From CAVPUA01 sp963708805 (GTDB lineage: Bacteria; Actinomycetota; Actinomycetes; Mycobacteriales; Jatrophihabitantaceae): DNA of 64,000 bases. Location: assembly GCA_963708805.1 (NCBI GenBank), contig CAVPUA010000003.1, forward strand, positions 620,001 to 684,000. The letters are read 5' to 3'. The notes beneath the pieces were generated by a model that saw nothing but the letters and a program-made list of their open reading frames with translations, was not told the DNA's origin and did no database searches. Shown here piece after piece: positions 8,783-18,242 of the stretch; within the stretch, counting starts at the first letter, position 1; every line of letters begins with the position of its first letter. The position numbers and the translations under genes are program-made.

Positions 8783-9436
8783 ATGCCCACCGACGTCGAG
8801 TTCGACTTCGGCGGCGCTGAGTCCGGCGCTGAGTCCGGTGACGCCGGCGACGCGGTCGTGTCCGGCCCGCGCCGGCGGTGGCTTCCGGTCGGCGCGGTCG
8901 TGGGTGTGCTCGTACTGGTGGTGGCCTTCGGTGCGACGCGCGAGCACCAGTCCAGTCCGCGCAAACCGGCCGTCGCGCCCGCGCCGAACCTGCAGACCCG
9001 GCTCACGGCGATCGCGCTCAGCCCCGACCCGATGGGCGTCACCCTCGAGGCGAACGTCTTCGGCTGCCCCAAGGTGACCGAGTCCTACCCGCCGACACCG
9101 TCGCAATTGCAGTCGATCATGTCCGCGTTCCCTGCCTTCGTCGACGTAGAGAGCGGCCCCACCATCGATGGCTCGTCCGGCCTGTGCTCGATCGACTTCC
9201 GGGCCCGCGACGGTCAGGGCAACGAGCTGATCGTCGCGGTGAGCGCGCCGCCTCATCCGGTGGCGCCGCTCGTCGTCGACGTCAACACCGATCCCGACAA
9301 CGACTTCGTCGGCTCCGAATACACGTCCCCCACCGGTTTCTACGTCGAGGTCGGGATGTTCGAGGCGCAGGGGCAGTCGGTCGCCACTCTGGACCAGATC
9401 AACCAGCTGGCTCAGGACGCCGCACTGACGTGGTGA
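8783..9436 (+). CDS. Single-pass membrane protein of unknown function
   Basis: A 217-residue protein. The first 30 residues are acidic and Gly/Ser-rich with a repeated GAESG motif; one TM helix, LPVGAVVGVLVLVVAFGA, lies near residues 33-50; the remainder should be extracytoplasmic. That part contains only two Cys (in FGCPK and GLCSI), which may form a disulfide, and beta-type segments such as GNELIVAVSAPP. No family is recognised. It sits between purD and purB, 18 bp after purD and 21 bp before purB, on the same strand. Confidence 0.65.
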   Translation: MPTDVEFDFGGAESGAESGDAGDAVVSGPRRRWLPVGAVVGVLVLVVAFGATREHQSSPRKPAVAPAPNLQTRLTAIALSPDPMGVTLEANVFGCPKVTESYPPTPSQLQSIMSAFPAFVDVESGPTIDGSSGLCSIDFRARDGQGNELIVAVSAPPHPVAPLVVDVNTDPDNDFVGSEYTSPTGFYVEVGMFEAQGQSVATLDQINQLAQDAALTW

Positions 9437-9457
9437 GCGATACGGGACAATGACGGG

Positions 9458-10901
9458 GTGACCAAGCCTGTGATCCCGAACGTCCTGGCCGGCCGGTACG
9501 CCTCGCCCGCGATGACCACGATCTGGTCGCCGGCGCACAAGATCGTTCTCGAGCGCCAGCTCTGGGTGGCCGTCCTGCGCGCGCAGGACCAGCTCGGCAT
9601 CGACGTGCCGACCGACGCGATCCAGGCCTACCAGGCCGTCGTCGACCAGGGCACCGACGCGGTCGATCTCGAGTCGATCGCGGCTCGCGAGCGGATCACG
9701 CGGCACGACGTCAAGGCCCGCATCGAGGAGTTCGCGGAGCTGGCCGGCCACGAGCAGATCCACAAGGGGATGACGAGCCGCGATCTGACCGAGAACGTCG
9801 AGCAGCTGCAGATCCGCGACGCGCTGGGGTTGATCCGGACCAAGACGCTGGCCGTGTTGTCGCGCCTGGCCCGGCGGGCCGGTCGAGTACGACTCCCTGG
9901 TGATGGCCGGCCGTTCGCACAACGTCGCGGCCCAGGCGACGACGCTGGGCAAGCGGTTCGCGACGGTGGCCGACGAGCTGCTCGTCGCGCTCGGGCGGCT
10001 CGATGATCTTGTCGCCCGCTACCCGCTGCGCGGCATCAAGGGCCCGGTCGGGACGTCGCAGGACATGCTCGACCTGCTCGGCGGGGACGAGCAGAAGCTG
10101 GCCGCGCTGGAGTCGGCGGTCGCGGCTCATCTCGGCTTCGATCGTGAGCTCACCAGCGTCGGCCAGGTCTATCCGCGATCGTTGGACTGGGACGTGCTCT
10201 CGCTGCTCGTCCAGGTCGCGGCCGCGCCGTCCTCGATGGCCAAGACGATCCGCTTGATGGCCGGCAACGAACTGGTGACCGAGGGGTTCAAGCCGGGCCA
10301 GGTCGGGTCATCGGCGATGCCGCACAAGATGAACACTCGCTCGGCCGAGCGCATCAACGGGTTCGCGGTGATCCTTCGCGGCTATGCCTCGATGGCTGGC
10401 GAGCTGGCCGGCGACCAGTGGAACGAGGGCGACGTCTCGTGTTCGGTGGTCCGTCGGGTCGCCCTGCCCGATGCGTTCTTCGCCCTGGACGGCCTGCTCG
10501 AGACGACGCTGACCGTCCTGGACGAGTTCGGCGCGTTCCCGGCCGTGATCGCGCGTGAACTCGACCGCTACCTGCCCTTCCTGGCGACGACCAAGGTGCT
10601 CATGGCCGCCGTCCGTGCCGGCGTCGGGCGTGAGACCGCGCACGAGGTGATCAAGACGAACGCGGTGGGTGTCGCCCTCGAGATGCGCGAAAAGGGCACC
10701 GAAGGCAACGACCTGCTCGCCCGACTGGCGGCCGACTCGCGCCTCGGGCTCTCGACAGCCGACCTCGATGGGTTGCTGGCCGACCCGATCGAGTTCACCG
10801 GCGCGGCCCGGGCTCAGGTCGCCGCGGTCGTGAAGTTGATCGAGGCGGCGGTGGCCACCGAGCCCTCGGCCGCGCTCTACCAGCCTCAACCCATCCTCTG
10901 A
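9458..10901 (+). CDS. purB: Adenylosuccinate lyase (one apparent frame slip)
   Basis: A fumarase/aspartase-superfamily enzyme that cleaves SAICAR to AICAR and adenylosuccinate to AMP with release of fumarate. VLAGRYASPAM and the substrate-binding TSRDLTENVEQ are in the first part, MAGRSHNVAAQATTLGKRF and the flexible signature loop GSSAMPHKMNTRSAERI in the second. The two parts are in different frames: near 9880 one extra base stands between LSRLARRA and VEYDSLVMAG. Corrected length is about 480 residues. GTG 9458 follows GACAAT (9446-9451) by 6 nt. The slip is probably an assembly error since the enzyme is usually essential. Confidence 0.93.
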
Positions 10902-10936
10902 TCGACGGCTGGACGGCCCCGCTAGGGTCGTTTTCC

Positions 10937-11800
10937 GTGACCGCATCCGACGAAGTCCTCACGAGCGCCGCGCGCCTCAAGCACGCGCTCGAACCGCTGC
11001 ACGCGATGGTCTACTTCGTCCCGGAGGGCAACGAGATCTACTCGGCGATCGGCCTGCGCCCGGGGCGGATGCCCTATTTCGCAAGCAGATCGGCCGCCTT
11101 CGGGGCGGTTGGCGCCGGCGCCGTCACGGCGACGTTCTACAACTTCAACCCGACGCTCGTCGCGAAGTTCATCCCCGACGCCTGGACGAAGGCGACGCCG
11201 GCGGCCGTCTTGAGCGCGCGCTACGAGGTGGTCGACGCCGCGCTCACCCGGCTGCTCGGCGCCGAGGCGATCGCGTCGCCGGAACTGGCCGAAGCGACTG
11301 AGTTGATCACTGAGGGCGTCCAGGATCTCGACCCTGACGGCCGGGCGCTGTATGCCGCGCACGCCGATCTGCCCTGGCCGGACGCCATCCACCTGAGGCT
11401 GTGGCATGCGATCACGCTGTTTCGGGAGTGGCGCGGCGACGCGCACGTGGCGGCTCTGGTCGGACACGGTCTCGGCGGCCTGGACGCGCTCGTCACGCAC
11501 ACCGCGACCGGCCGGGGGTTCACCGTCGCGACGGCCAAGATCACCCGCGGCTGGTCGGACGAGCAGTGGGCGGCGTCGGTCGCGAGTCTGCAGAAGCGCG
11601 AACTGCTCGACGCCACCGGCGAACTCAGCGCGGCCGGTGGCGCATTGCGCGCCAAGATCGAATATCAGACCGACCGCACCTCGTTGACGCCCGTGCTGAC
11701 GCTCGGCGCGGCCAAGACCGCCCGGCTCGTCGAACTCGGGCGCGGGCTGAGCCGTCAGATCGTTGCGAACGGGGCGTTCCCGGCGGGGACGTTCGCCTGA
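10937..11800 (+). CDS. SCO6745-like family protein
   Basis: A 287-residue soluble protein recognised as the actinobacterial SCO6745 family (function unknown, winged-helix-like parts). Visible landmarks are HAMVYFVPEGNEIYSAIGL, GYFASRSAAFG-type sequence near residue 45 and FYNFNPTLVAKFIPDAW; the end has EQWAASVASLQKRELLDATG, which looks like a helix-turn-helix. GTG 10937 follows TAGGGT (10923-10928) by 8 nt, so it is probably leaderless. It lies between purB and purC on the same strand; a link to purine metabolism is not shown. Confidence 0.75.
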   Translation: MTASDEVLTSAARLKHALEPLHAMVYFVPEGNEIYSAIGLRPGRMPYFASRSAAFGAVGAGAVTATFYNFNPTLVAKFIPDAWTKATPAAVLSARYEVVDAALTRLLGAEAIASPELAEATELITEGVQDLDPDGRALYAAHADLPWPDAIHLRLWHAITLFREWRGDAHVAALVGHGLGGLDALVTHTATGRGFTVATAKITRGWSDEQWAASVASLQKRELLDATGELSAAGGALRAKIEYQTDRTSLTPVLTLGAAKTARLVELGRGLSRQIVANGAFPAGTFA

Positions 11801-11834
11801 GCGGGGCGGCGAACGATGCTGGAATGATGCTGCC

Positions 11835-12722
11835 GTGACCCAAGCACCGGACGGCCTCACCCCACTGCACAGCGGGAAGGTCCGCGACCTCTACCGGCTC
11901 CCCGACGGGTCGCTGCTGATGGTGGCCAGCGACCGCATGAGCGCGTTCGACTACATCCTGCCCACGGCGATCCCGGACAAGGGCCGCATCCTCACCGCGA
12001 TGACCGTCTGGTGGTTCGACCAGCTGCGCGATCTTGTGCCCAACCATTTGATCAGCGTCGATTCCCCTGAAATTCCCGAGCAATTCGTCGGTCGCGCGAT
12101 GATCTGCCAGTCGCTCGACATGGTGCCGGTCGAGGCCGTCGCGCGGGGCTATCTCACCGGCTCCGGCTTCCTCGACTACCAGGCGACCGGCTCGGTCTGC
12201 GGCATCGGACTTCCGCCCGGCCTGCTCGACGGCGACAAGTTGCCGGCGCCCATCTTCACCCCGGCCAGCAAGGCGGCGCTGGGCGAACACGACGAGAACG
12301 TCAGCCTGGCCGAGGTCGCCGCGCAGGTCGGGTCGACGACGGCGGACGAGATCGCCCGGTTGACGCTGACCGTCTTCGGTCGGGCCACCGACCTCGCCGC
12401 GGCGAAGGGCATCCTGCTCGCCGACACCAAGTTCGAGTTCGGTTACGCGCCGGACGGCACGCTCGTGCTGGGCGACGAGGTCCTGACCCCGGACTCGTCC
12501 CGCTTCTGGCCGGCCGACGAGTGGTCACCCGGCCGCGCCCAGCCCAGCTTCGACAAGCAGTACGTGCGCAACTGGCTGCTGTCGGCCGAGTCGGGGTGGG
12601 ACCGCGCGAGTGGCGAGGCACCGCCCGCGCTCCCCGACGACGTGGTGGCCGCGACGCGTTCGCGCTACGTCGAGGCCTACGAGCGGCTGACCGGTCTGGC
12701 GTTCGACGACTGGCTCAGCTGA
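11835..12722 (+). CDS. purC: Phosphoribosylaminoimidazole-succinocarboxamide synthase
   Basis: A 295-residue SAICAR synthetase joining CAIR and aspartate with ATP. LHSGKVRDLYRL near the start is the ATP-binding opening, followed by VASDRMSAFDYILPTAIPDKG, PVEAVARGYLTGSG and the active-site block LADTKFEFGYAPDG. The C-terminal QPSFDKQYVRNWL is typical of the family. Length is usual for actinobacteria and the frame is intact. GTG 11835 is selected because the homologous N-terminus begins about ten residues before LHSGKVRDLY; the longer upstream frame has no family similarity. Confidence 0.96.
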   Translation: MTQAPDGLTPLHSGKVRDLYRLPDGSLLMVASDRMSAFDYILPTAIPDKGRILTAMTVWWFDQLRDLVPNHLISVDSPEIPEQFVGRAMICQSLDMVPVEAVARGYLTGSGFLDYQATGSVCGIGLPPGLLDGDKLPAPIFTPASKAALGEHDENVSLAEVAAQVGSTTADEIARLTLTVFGRATDLAAAKGILLADTKFEFGYAPDGTLVLGDEVLTPDSSRFWPADEWSPGRAQPSFDKQYVRNWLLSAESGWDRASGEAPPALPDDVVAATRSRYVEAYERLTGLAFDDWLS

Positions 12723-12727
12723 GCGGC

Positions 12728-13360
12728 GTGGCCGAGGACGTCCGACTGCCCCGGCTGCGGTCGATGTGGGTTCCGTCGATCGAGCTCGTGGTGATCACTG
12801 CGGCCGCGCTGATCGGGGCCGGCTTCGCGTTCACCGACGGGGCCGCGATCGTGGGAGTGATCGCCGTTCTCGCCGGGATCGGGTGTGCCGCCGCCGCGTA
12901 CGTGGCGATCCGGGCCGCCGCCGTCGCCGCCGTGCTGACCGACAGCGAAGTGCGCACGCCACGGGCACTTCGCGGGTGGCGAGTGCTGCCGCTGGCCGAG
13001 GTCACCGGCGTCGGCCTGCGCTTTCGTGCCAACGGCCGGGCGTCGGGCTGGCAGTTGCTGGTCTGGATCGGGGATGCCGGGGCGGTCGGCGTCCGCGCTG
13101 CTCCGCCGCGTCCGGTCCGCACTGACCGCGCACCACGCACAGCCCGCGGGCTGAACAGTTTCGTCCCCGAATTGGACTGGGACGCGCTTGCCGACTCCGG
13201 CGCCGGACGGTCCGCGACCGCCATCGCCCAGCGGGTCGTGCGCATCCAGGGCGACCAGGGCCGGCTCGGGACGGAGGCCCGGCAGGTGTCGGCGACGGAC
13301 AGTGGCGGATTCGACACCGCCTACTGGTCACCGGACGGACGGATCGGTCCGCTCATCTAG
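12728..13360 (+). CDS. PH-domain-like membrane protein
   Basis: A 210-residue protein beginning at GTG 12728, 5 bp after purC. Two TM helices, SIELVVITAAALIGAGFAF and VGVIAVLAGIGCAAAAYVAI, are followed by a cytosolic beta-rich region with AAVLTDSEVRTPRALRGWR and LAEVTGVGLRFRAN, the arrangement of bacterial PH (bPH2-like) proteins in which a short membrane anchor precedes a pleckstrin-like fold. The tail with ELDWDALADSG is polar. Role unknown; conserved placement beside purC/purS in actinobacteria is likely but not checkable here. Confidence 0.65.
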   Translation: MAEDVRLPRLRSMWVPSIELVVITAAALIGAGFAFTDGAAIVGVIAVLAGIGCAAAAYVAIRAAAVAAVLTDSEVRTPRALRGWRVLPLAEVTGVGLRFRANGRASGWQLLVWIGDAGAVGVRAAPPRPVRTDRAPRTARGLNSFVPELDWDALADSGAGRSATAIAQRVVRIQGDQGRLGTEARQVSATDSGGFDTAYWSPDGRIGPLI

Positions 13361-13401
13361 GCTGGCCGCGAGTCGTTCGCTCTATCTCAAGGGGAGTTGC
13401 C

Positions 13402-13632
13402 GTGGCCCGCGTGGTCGTCGATGTCGTGCTCAAGCCCGAGATCCTGGATCCGCAGGGTCAGGCGATCGTCGGAGCGCTGGGCCGGCTGGGCATCGAGGGC
13501 GTCAACGCGGTCCGTCAGGGCAAGCACTTCGAACTGGATGTCGACGATGCCGTCGACGACGAGGTGATCGCGCGGCTGGCCGACACGCTGCTGGCCAATC
13601 CGGTCATCGAGGATTTCACGATCACCCGCTGA
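13402..13632 (+). CDS. purS: FGAM synthase subunit PurS
   Basis: A 76-residue protein, the small structural subunit of the PurSQL FGAM synthase complex, which bridges PurQ and PurL for ammonia transfer. The sequence RVVVDVVLKPEILDPQG, then VNAVRQGKHFEL and ANPVIEDFTI, matches the family throughout. GTG 13402 follows a Shine-Dalgarno (AAGGGGAG, about 13390-13397). In most relatives purQ comes next; here 3.9 kb of unrelated genes separate them, so purS needs its own message. Confidence 0.95.
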   Translation: MARVVVDVVLKPEILDPQGQAIVGALGRLGIEGVNAVRQGKHFELDVDDAVDDEVIARLADTLLANPVIEDFTITR

Positions 13633-13647
13633 TTCCGCGGCCGATGT

Positions 13648-13662
13648 CCCCGACCGCCGGGG
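13648..13662. terminator. Short hairpin between convergent purS and DUF1501 gene
   Basis: CCCCG (13648-13652), loop ACCGC, CGGGG (13658-13662) lies in the 42-bp gap between two convergent genes. The stem is only 5 bp and no T-run follows, so it is a weak terminator candidate. Confidence 0.35.
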
Positions 13663-13674
13663 CGGCTGGGCCAA

Positions 13675-14910
13675 TCAGGTGACGATCCCCATCGGCGCCG
13701 GCGCTCCGGTCAGGATGCGGCCGGGGTCGGTGCCGAGCACCTGGGCGGCGAGTTCGGCGTAGACGGCCCGGAAGTCCGTCGAGGCCTTGAGGTCGCCGTC
13801 GTCCAGATTCGTCAGCGACGGCTGCTCGCCGTAGAAGCCGCCCTTGACCGGCACGCCCGCGACGAACACCGGTCCGGCCGTCCCGTGATCGGTGCCCTGC
13901 GAGGCGTTGGCCACGACCCGGCGACCGAACTCCGAGTAGGCGAGCAGCACGACGTTGCGCCCGTGCGGATCCCCGGCCATGTCGGCCAGGAAGCCCGAGA
14001 TCGCGGTGTCGAGGACGCCGAGCTGCGTCTGCTGCGTGCCCTTCTCGTCGGCGTGGGTGTCGAAGCCGCCGAGGCTCACCGAGTACACCGTCGTCGGGAC
14101 GCCGGCCTTGATGCAGCGCCCGACCAGGTCGAGCTGGCCCTTGAGGTTGTCCTGCCCACCGCCGGACGAGGCGGCCGTCTGGTTGACGCCGGCGGCGGCC
14201 GCCGCCGGATCGAGCACGCTGGTGAACGTCGCCGCGACCTTGCGCTCGGCCGAGAACGACGCCCGGACGAGATGCTCCGGATCGGTGTCGCCGGTCGACG
14301 GGGCCGCCAAACCCTCGAGGGCGGCCGCGAGCGCGGGCGACAGCGGCGTCGACTTGCCGACGTCGAGGGACGCCGCGGCGGCCTTCGAACCGACCACCAG
14401 CGGTGGCAGCGTCGAGCCGATGTTCACCGCGCGAACCGGGTCGTCGCCGGTGGCGTCCAGCCAGCGTCCGATCCAGCCGGTGTTCACGGGCTCGGTCGGC
14501 GAGGCGGTCTGCCAGATGTCCATCGAGCGGAAGTGCGAATGATCGGGCTGCGGGTAGCCGACGCCCCGGACGATCGCCAGCTGCTTGGCCTGCCACAGCT
14601 TGGTCAAGCCCGTCATCGCCGGGTTCAGGCCGAGGGAGTCGTCGAGGGGCAGGACGTCGGACGCCTCGTAGGCCAGTTCCGGCCGCGCCGAGTGGTAGGC
14701 CGGGTCGCTGTACGGGATCAGCGTGTTGAGCCCGTCGTTGCCGCCGTACATCGTGACGATCACCAGGATCTTGGACGAGATCGGCAGCGCGTCGGTCTTC
14801 GCGCGCTTGTGCAGCTGCTCCCAGGTCACCGTGCTCGCGCCGACGGCCAGCGCCGCGCCACCGGTGACGCCGGAGGCGATGAGGAACTTACGGCGCGTCA
14901 GGGTGTCCAT
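13675..14910 (-). CDS. DUF1501 family protein with twin-arginine signal
   Basis: A 411-residue exported protein. TRRKFLIASGVTGGAALAVG at residues 5-24 is a Tat-type signal (RRKFL). ILVIVTMYGGNDGLNTLIPY, the HSHFRSMDIWQT block, GFDTHADEK and VVLLAYSEFGRRV are typical of DUF1501, a sulfatase/alkaline-phosphatase-like fold. The gene follows the DUF1800 gene by 8 bp on the same strand, the usual pairing for these families in many bacteria; the pair is thought to act together outside the membrane, but the reaction is unknown. Confidence 0.88.
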   Translation of the reverse strand: MDTLTRRKFLIASGVTGGAALAVGASTVTWEQLHKRAKTDALPISSKILVIVTMYGGNDGLNTLIPYSDPAYHSARPELAYEASDVLPLDDSLGLNPAMTGLTKLWQAKQLAIVRGVGYPQPDHSHFRSMDIWQTASPTEPVNTGWIGRWLDATGDDPVRAVNIGSTLPPLVVGSKAAAASLDVGKSTPLSPALAAALEGLAAPSTGDTDPEHLVRASFSAERKVAATFTSVLDPAAAAAGVNQTAASSGGGQDNLKGQLDLVGRCIKAGVPTTVYSVSLGGFDTHADEKGTQQTQLGVLDTAISGFLADMAGDPHGRNVVLLAYSEFGRRVVANASQGTDHGTAGPVFVAGVPVKGGFYGEQPSLTNLDDGDLKASTDFRAVYAELAAQVLGTDPGRILTGAPAPMGIVT

Positions 14911-14918
14911 GCGACTCC

Positions 14919-16220
14919 TCAGTTCGTCAGATATTCGGGCGTGTTGAGTGCGAGCGCGACGAGCTGGGCGGGGTTACCGACCGCCGGTTTGAGCGCGGCG
15001 GCCGACGACGACGACCAGCTGGCAATACCGAGCAGGTGCGCCGTCACGTCCAGTCGGGACGACGCCGAGGCCTGGCTGACCGCCGACACGTCGCCGCCGC
15101 GGACCAGGGCCATGGCCGTCTGCAGCCGCAGATCGGCGGCCGACGTCGACAGCCACGCCTGCCCGGACGGCCAGCCGCTGACGTTGGGCGGATCGAACGG
15201 GAGCTGGCCCAGCTGGTTGAGCACGACGGCGAGCTTCTTGGCGGCGGTATCGGTCGCGACGGGCACCTTCAACGTGCGGACCGCGCCGATCAGCCACTCG
15301 ACCGGGTTGACGACCATTGCGCCCTGATCGAAGTCGGACGAGGTCAGCAACGCGGTGAACAGACCCGACATCGAGCGTCCCGAGCCGTACGCGTCGACGG
15401 CCGAGCTCACCAGCGAGGACGACGGGGCCGCGTCCGAGCCGAGCTGACCCCACCAGCGGGTGGCCAGGTACTTGGGCGAATCGGCCGCGGCCAGCACCGC
15501 CGAGCAGTAGCCGGACTGGTCGAGGTTGCCCGTCACCCCGAGGACGGTCTTGGTGCCGCTGTCGTGTTTGCGCGCGTCGAGATAGGTCGAGCCGTCGGCC
15601 CGGATGCGCCAGCCGGTCAGCGCCCGCGCGCCCTCGCGGACGTCGTCCTCGGTGTAGCCGTCGCCGTGGCCCAGCGCGAAGAGCTCCATGAACTCGCGCG
15701 AGAGGTTCTCGTTGGCCGCCCCCGTCGTGTTCTGCTCACCGTCGAGCCAGCGCAGCATCGCGGCATCGGTCAGCATCGACTCCGCGAGCAGGTGGAAGTC
15801 GCCGCGTCCCTTGGTGCGCAGGGTCTGGTTCTGGGTGGCCATGAACGAGGCCAGCCGCACCTTCTTGTAGGACGTCGCGAAGTGGTTGTGCCAGGCGAAG
15901 GTCAGCTTCTCGCCGAAGGGCTGCTCGACGGCGACCATCCGCCGGATCCACCACGCAGTCAGCGTCGTCAGCTGGGCGGCGTACTGCGCGTTCACCTGTT
16001 GGCGCTGGTCCTTGGTGGCGTTCTTGCCGACCGGCGTGATCGGCGCGAACGTGGGCAGCGGGGTGGCGATCGCGCCCGGATCGGCCGTCGGATCGGCGGT
16101 CATGATGGCCGCGACGTAAGCGGACGAGCCGGCGGCCATCGCGGCGTCGACGGCCGCGCCGGTCGCGCCGAAGCCGGTGCGCCGCAGCAGACGGGCCATG
16201 CTCGCCCAGCTCGATGCCAT
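14919..16220 (-). CDS. DUF1800 family protein
   Basis: A 433-residue protein opening MARLLRRTGFGATGAAVDAAMA, as DUF1800 members do. AWWIRRMVAVEQPFGEKLTFAWHNHFATS, NENLSREFMELFALG, ALTGWRI and PPNVSGWPSG are the family blocks and appear in order. It probably works with the DUF1501 protein encoded directly downstream; the two genes form an operon on the reverse strand. No clear signal peptide is seen at the ATG used (16220). Function is not established for the family. Confidence 0.88.
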   Translation of the reverse strand: MASSWASMARLLRRTGFGATGAAVDAAMAAGSSAYVAAIMTADPTADPGAIATPLPTFAPITPVGKNATKDQRQQVNAQYAAQLTTLTAWWIRRMVAVEQPFGEKLTFAWHNHFATSYKKVRLASFMATQNQTLRTKGRGDFHLLAESMLTDAAMLRWLDGEQNTTGAANENLSREFMELFALGHGDGYTEDDVREGARALTGWRIRADGSTYLDARKHDSGTKTVLGVTGNLDQSGYCSAVLAAADSPKYLATRWWGQLGSDAAPSSSLVSSAVDAYGSGRSMSGLFTALLTSSDFDQGAMVVNPVEWLIGAVRTLKVPVATDTAAKKLAVVLNQLGQLPFDPPNVSGWPSGQAWLSTSAADLRLQTAMALVRGGDVSAVSQASASSRLDVTAHLLGIASWSSSSAAALKPAVGNPAQLVALALNTPEYLTN

Positions 16221-16300
16221 GCTGTGAGCATCGCCTGACCATGTACGGATTTGATCAAGACTTGCGCCCGATCGTGTGCGGGCGCTGGTGGCTCAGCGGC

Positions 16301-16375
16301 TTGGCCACCGTCCGGACCACGATCGCGGGCGAAATGTGGTTCGAGGGGTGGCCCAGTGACGGTCGGTGGGGCGGA
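16301..16375. repeat. 75-bp direct repeat, copy 1
   Basis: Starts TTGGCCACCGTCC and ends GGTCGGTGGGGCGGA. It matches 17477-17551 at 69 of 75 positions in the same orientation. A short inverted pair, CCACCG at the left and CGGTGG at the right, lies within each copy. It stands just upstream of the AbiEi-like gene. Confidence 0.9.
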
Positions 16376-16436
16376 GTTGTCCACATTCGCGGGTAGGCGC
16401 CTGTCGGCGTGCGCCGTCCTCGCGCACGATCGGCTC

Positions 16437-17480
16437 GTGCTGTCGCTGCCCGACCCCGAGTGGTACCTCGACAATGTCGTCCTGCCCGCCGGGCCACCGG
16501 ACGAACGGTCGCTGACCGCCGTCGAGCGATGGCGCGGACAGTGGGTCCGGCGCGCCGACGAACTCGCCCGCTGGGGGGCGGGCGATACCGCTCGCGCCCG
16601 CGCGGTCGATCTCGCCGGTCGACAGGGCTTCGTCCTGACGACGGCGCAGGCTCGAGCGGCCGGAATCGAGCCGCCCGAGCAACGCCGGCTGCTTCGTTCG
16701 GGGCAGTGGTGCTTCGTCCGCCGCGGTGTGGCGTCGCCTTTGCGGGTCCGGGACCACGAGTCGCGGCTGGTCCTGAGCACGGCGGGCGCGGTGCTCGCCC
16801 GTCCAGGCACGATCGCCAGCCACGAGAGCGCCGCGCTGGTCCACGCACTGCCCCTTCTTCGCGACCCGGTGCGGCCGATCGTCACGGCCAGGTCGTCGTC
16901 GCTGTCGGGCCACCGCGGCAATCTGCAGGTGCACCGAGGAAGGGTCGCGGTCGACGAGATCACGACGTGGTTCGGCCTGCCGCTCACCGAGGTGGCCCGC
17001 ACGGTGCTGGACCTGGCCCGCCATGATCGTGGGGCCGGCCTGGTCGCCGCGGACTTTGCCTTGCGACACCACCTCTGCTCCAGCGAACGGTTGACCGAAC
17101 TCGTCGCGCGCTCGGCCGGTTGGCCCGGGAACGCGGCCGCACGGTGGGTGGTACTGCACGCCGATCCGCGCGCCGAGTCGCCGCTGGAGACGATCACCCG
17201 CCTCCTGCTGGCGACGACCGATCTCCCCGCGCCCAGACTTCAGGCCTGGATCGGTCGCGACCGGGTCGACATGCTGTGGGACGAACAACGCGTCGTACTC
17301 GAGGCCGATGGGCGGGTCAAGTACGGCTCCAGCGGTCGGGCCGACCCGCTGTGGGAGGAGAAACTGCGCCAACATCGGCTGGAGGCAGCGGGCTATCGCG
17401 TCGTGCGAACGGTGTGGGCCGAGGTGGTCGGCCGGCCGCACGTGCTCGTCGACCGACTCGGGGCCGTCCTCGCCGCTTAG
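16437..17480 (+). CDS. AbiEi-like/DUF559-type protein
   Basis: About 347 residues from GTG 16437, though the start is uncertain since the frame stays open to 16251. The N-terminal half carries a winged-helix pattern, AGRQGFVLTTAQARAAGI then RRLLRSGQWCFVRRGVA, as in AbiEi-type antitoxin domains. The C-terminal part, VDMLWDEQRVVLEADGRVKY followed by KLRQHRLEAAGYRVVRTVW, is a DUF559/very-short-patch-repair nuclease-like fold with D, E and a QHRLE motif. No AbiEii toxin is next to it. It is flanked by two 75-bp direct repeats, the downstream copy starting at its stop codon. Confidence 0.7.
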   Translation: MLSLPDPEWYLDNVVLPAGPPDERSLTAVERWRGQWVRRADELARWGAGDTARARAVDLAGRQGFVLTTAQARAAGIEPPEQRRLLRSGQWCFVRRGVASPLRVRDHESRLVLSTAGAVLARPGTIASHESAALVHALPLLRDPVRPIVTARSSSLSGHRGNLQVHRGRVAVDEITTWFGLPLTEVARTVLDLARHDRGAGLVAADFALRHHLCSSERLTELVARSAGWPGNAAARWVVLHADPRAESPLETITRLLLATTDLPAPRLQAWIGRDRVDMLWDEQRVVLEADGRVKYGSSGRADPLWEEKLRQHRLEAAGYRVVRTVWAEVVGRPHVLVDRLGAVLAA

Positions 17481-17551
17481 CCACCGTCCAGACCACGATC
17501 GGGGACGAAATGTGGTTCGAGGGGTGGCCCAGCGGCGGTCGGTGGGGCGGA
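17477..17551. repeat. 75-bp direct repeat, copy 2
   Basis: The second copy of the repeat at 16301-16375, six mismatches. Its first four bases include the stop codon of the AbiEi-like gene, and it ends 23 bp before purQ. The 1.1-kb gene and one copy of the repeat together look like a unit of duplication or insertion. Confidence 0.9.
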
Positions 17552-17574
17552 CCGCGCACCGGTAACCTTGACCC

Positions 17575-18242
17575 GTGCCAATTCGCATCGGGGTGGTCAC
17601 CTTCCCCGGCAGCCTCGACGACCGGGACGCACTGCGCGCGGCGCGGGTCGCCGGCGGTGAGGGCGTCCCGCTGTGGCACGGCGACGCCACGCTGCCCGAC
17701 GTCGACGCCGTGATCCTGCCCGGCGGGTTCTCCTACGGCGACTACCTGCGGTGCGGCGCGATCGCCCGGTTCTCGCCGATCATGACCGCGATCGTCGCGG
17801 CGGCCAAGGACGGCCTGCCGGTACTCGGCATCTGCAACGGCTTCCAGGTGCTGTGCGAGTCACACCTGCTCCCCGGCGCGCTCATCCGCAACGACTCGCG
17901 CAAGTTCGTCTGCCGCGACCAGACCCTGCGTGTCGAGAGCACGAAGACGGCCTGGACGTCGGAGTTCCGTCCCGGGCAAGAGATCGTCATTCCGCTCAAG
18001 AACGGCGAAGGCGGCTACGTCGCCGACGAACGCACCCTGGACGGTCTCGAGGCCGAGGGACGCGTGGTCGTGCGGTACCGCGACGGCAACCCCAACGGCA
18101 GCTACCGCGACATCGCCGGCATCACGAACGAGGCGGGCAACGTCGTCGGACTGATGCCGCATCCCGAGCACGCGGTCGAGTCGCTGACCGGTCCGAGCAC
18201 CGACGGGCTCGGCTTCTTCCTGTCCCTGATCGGAGTCGAGGA

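Noticed and set aside
16437..17480. Complete AbiE toxin-antitoxin system
   Set aside because: No AbiEii nucleotidyltransferase is encoded on either side; neighbours are DUF1800 and purQ.
16301..17551. Insertion sequence defined by the 75-bp repeats
   Set aside because: Repeats are direct, not terminal inverted, and no transposase or target duplication is visible.
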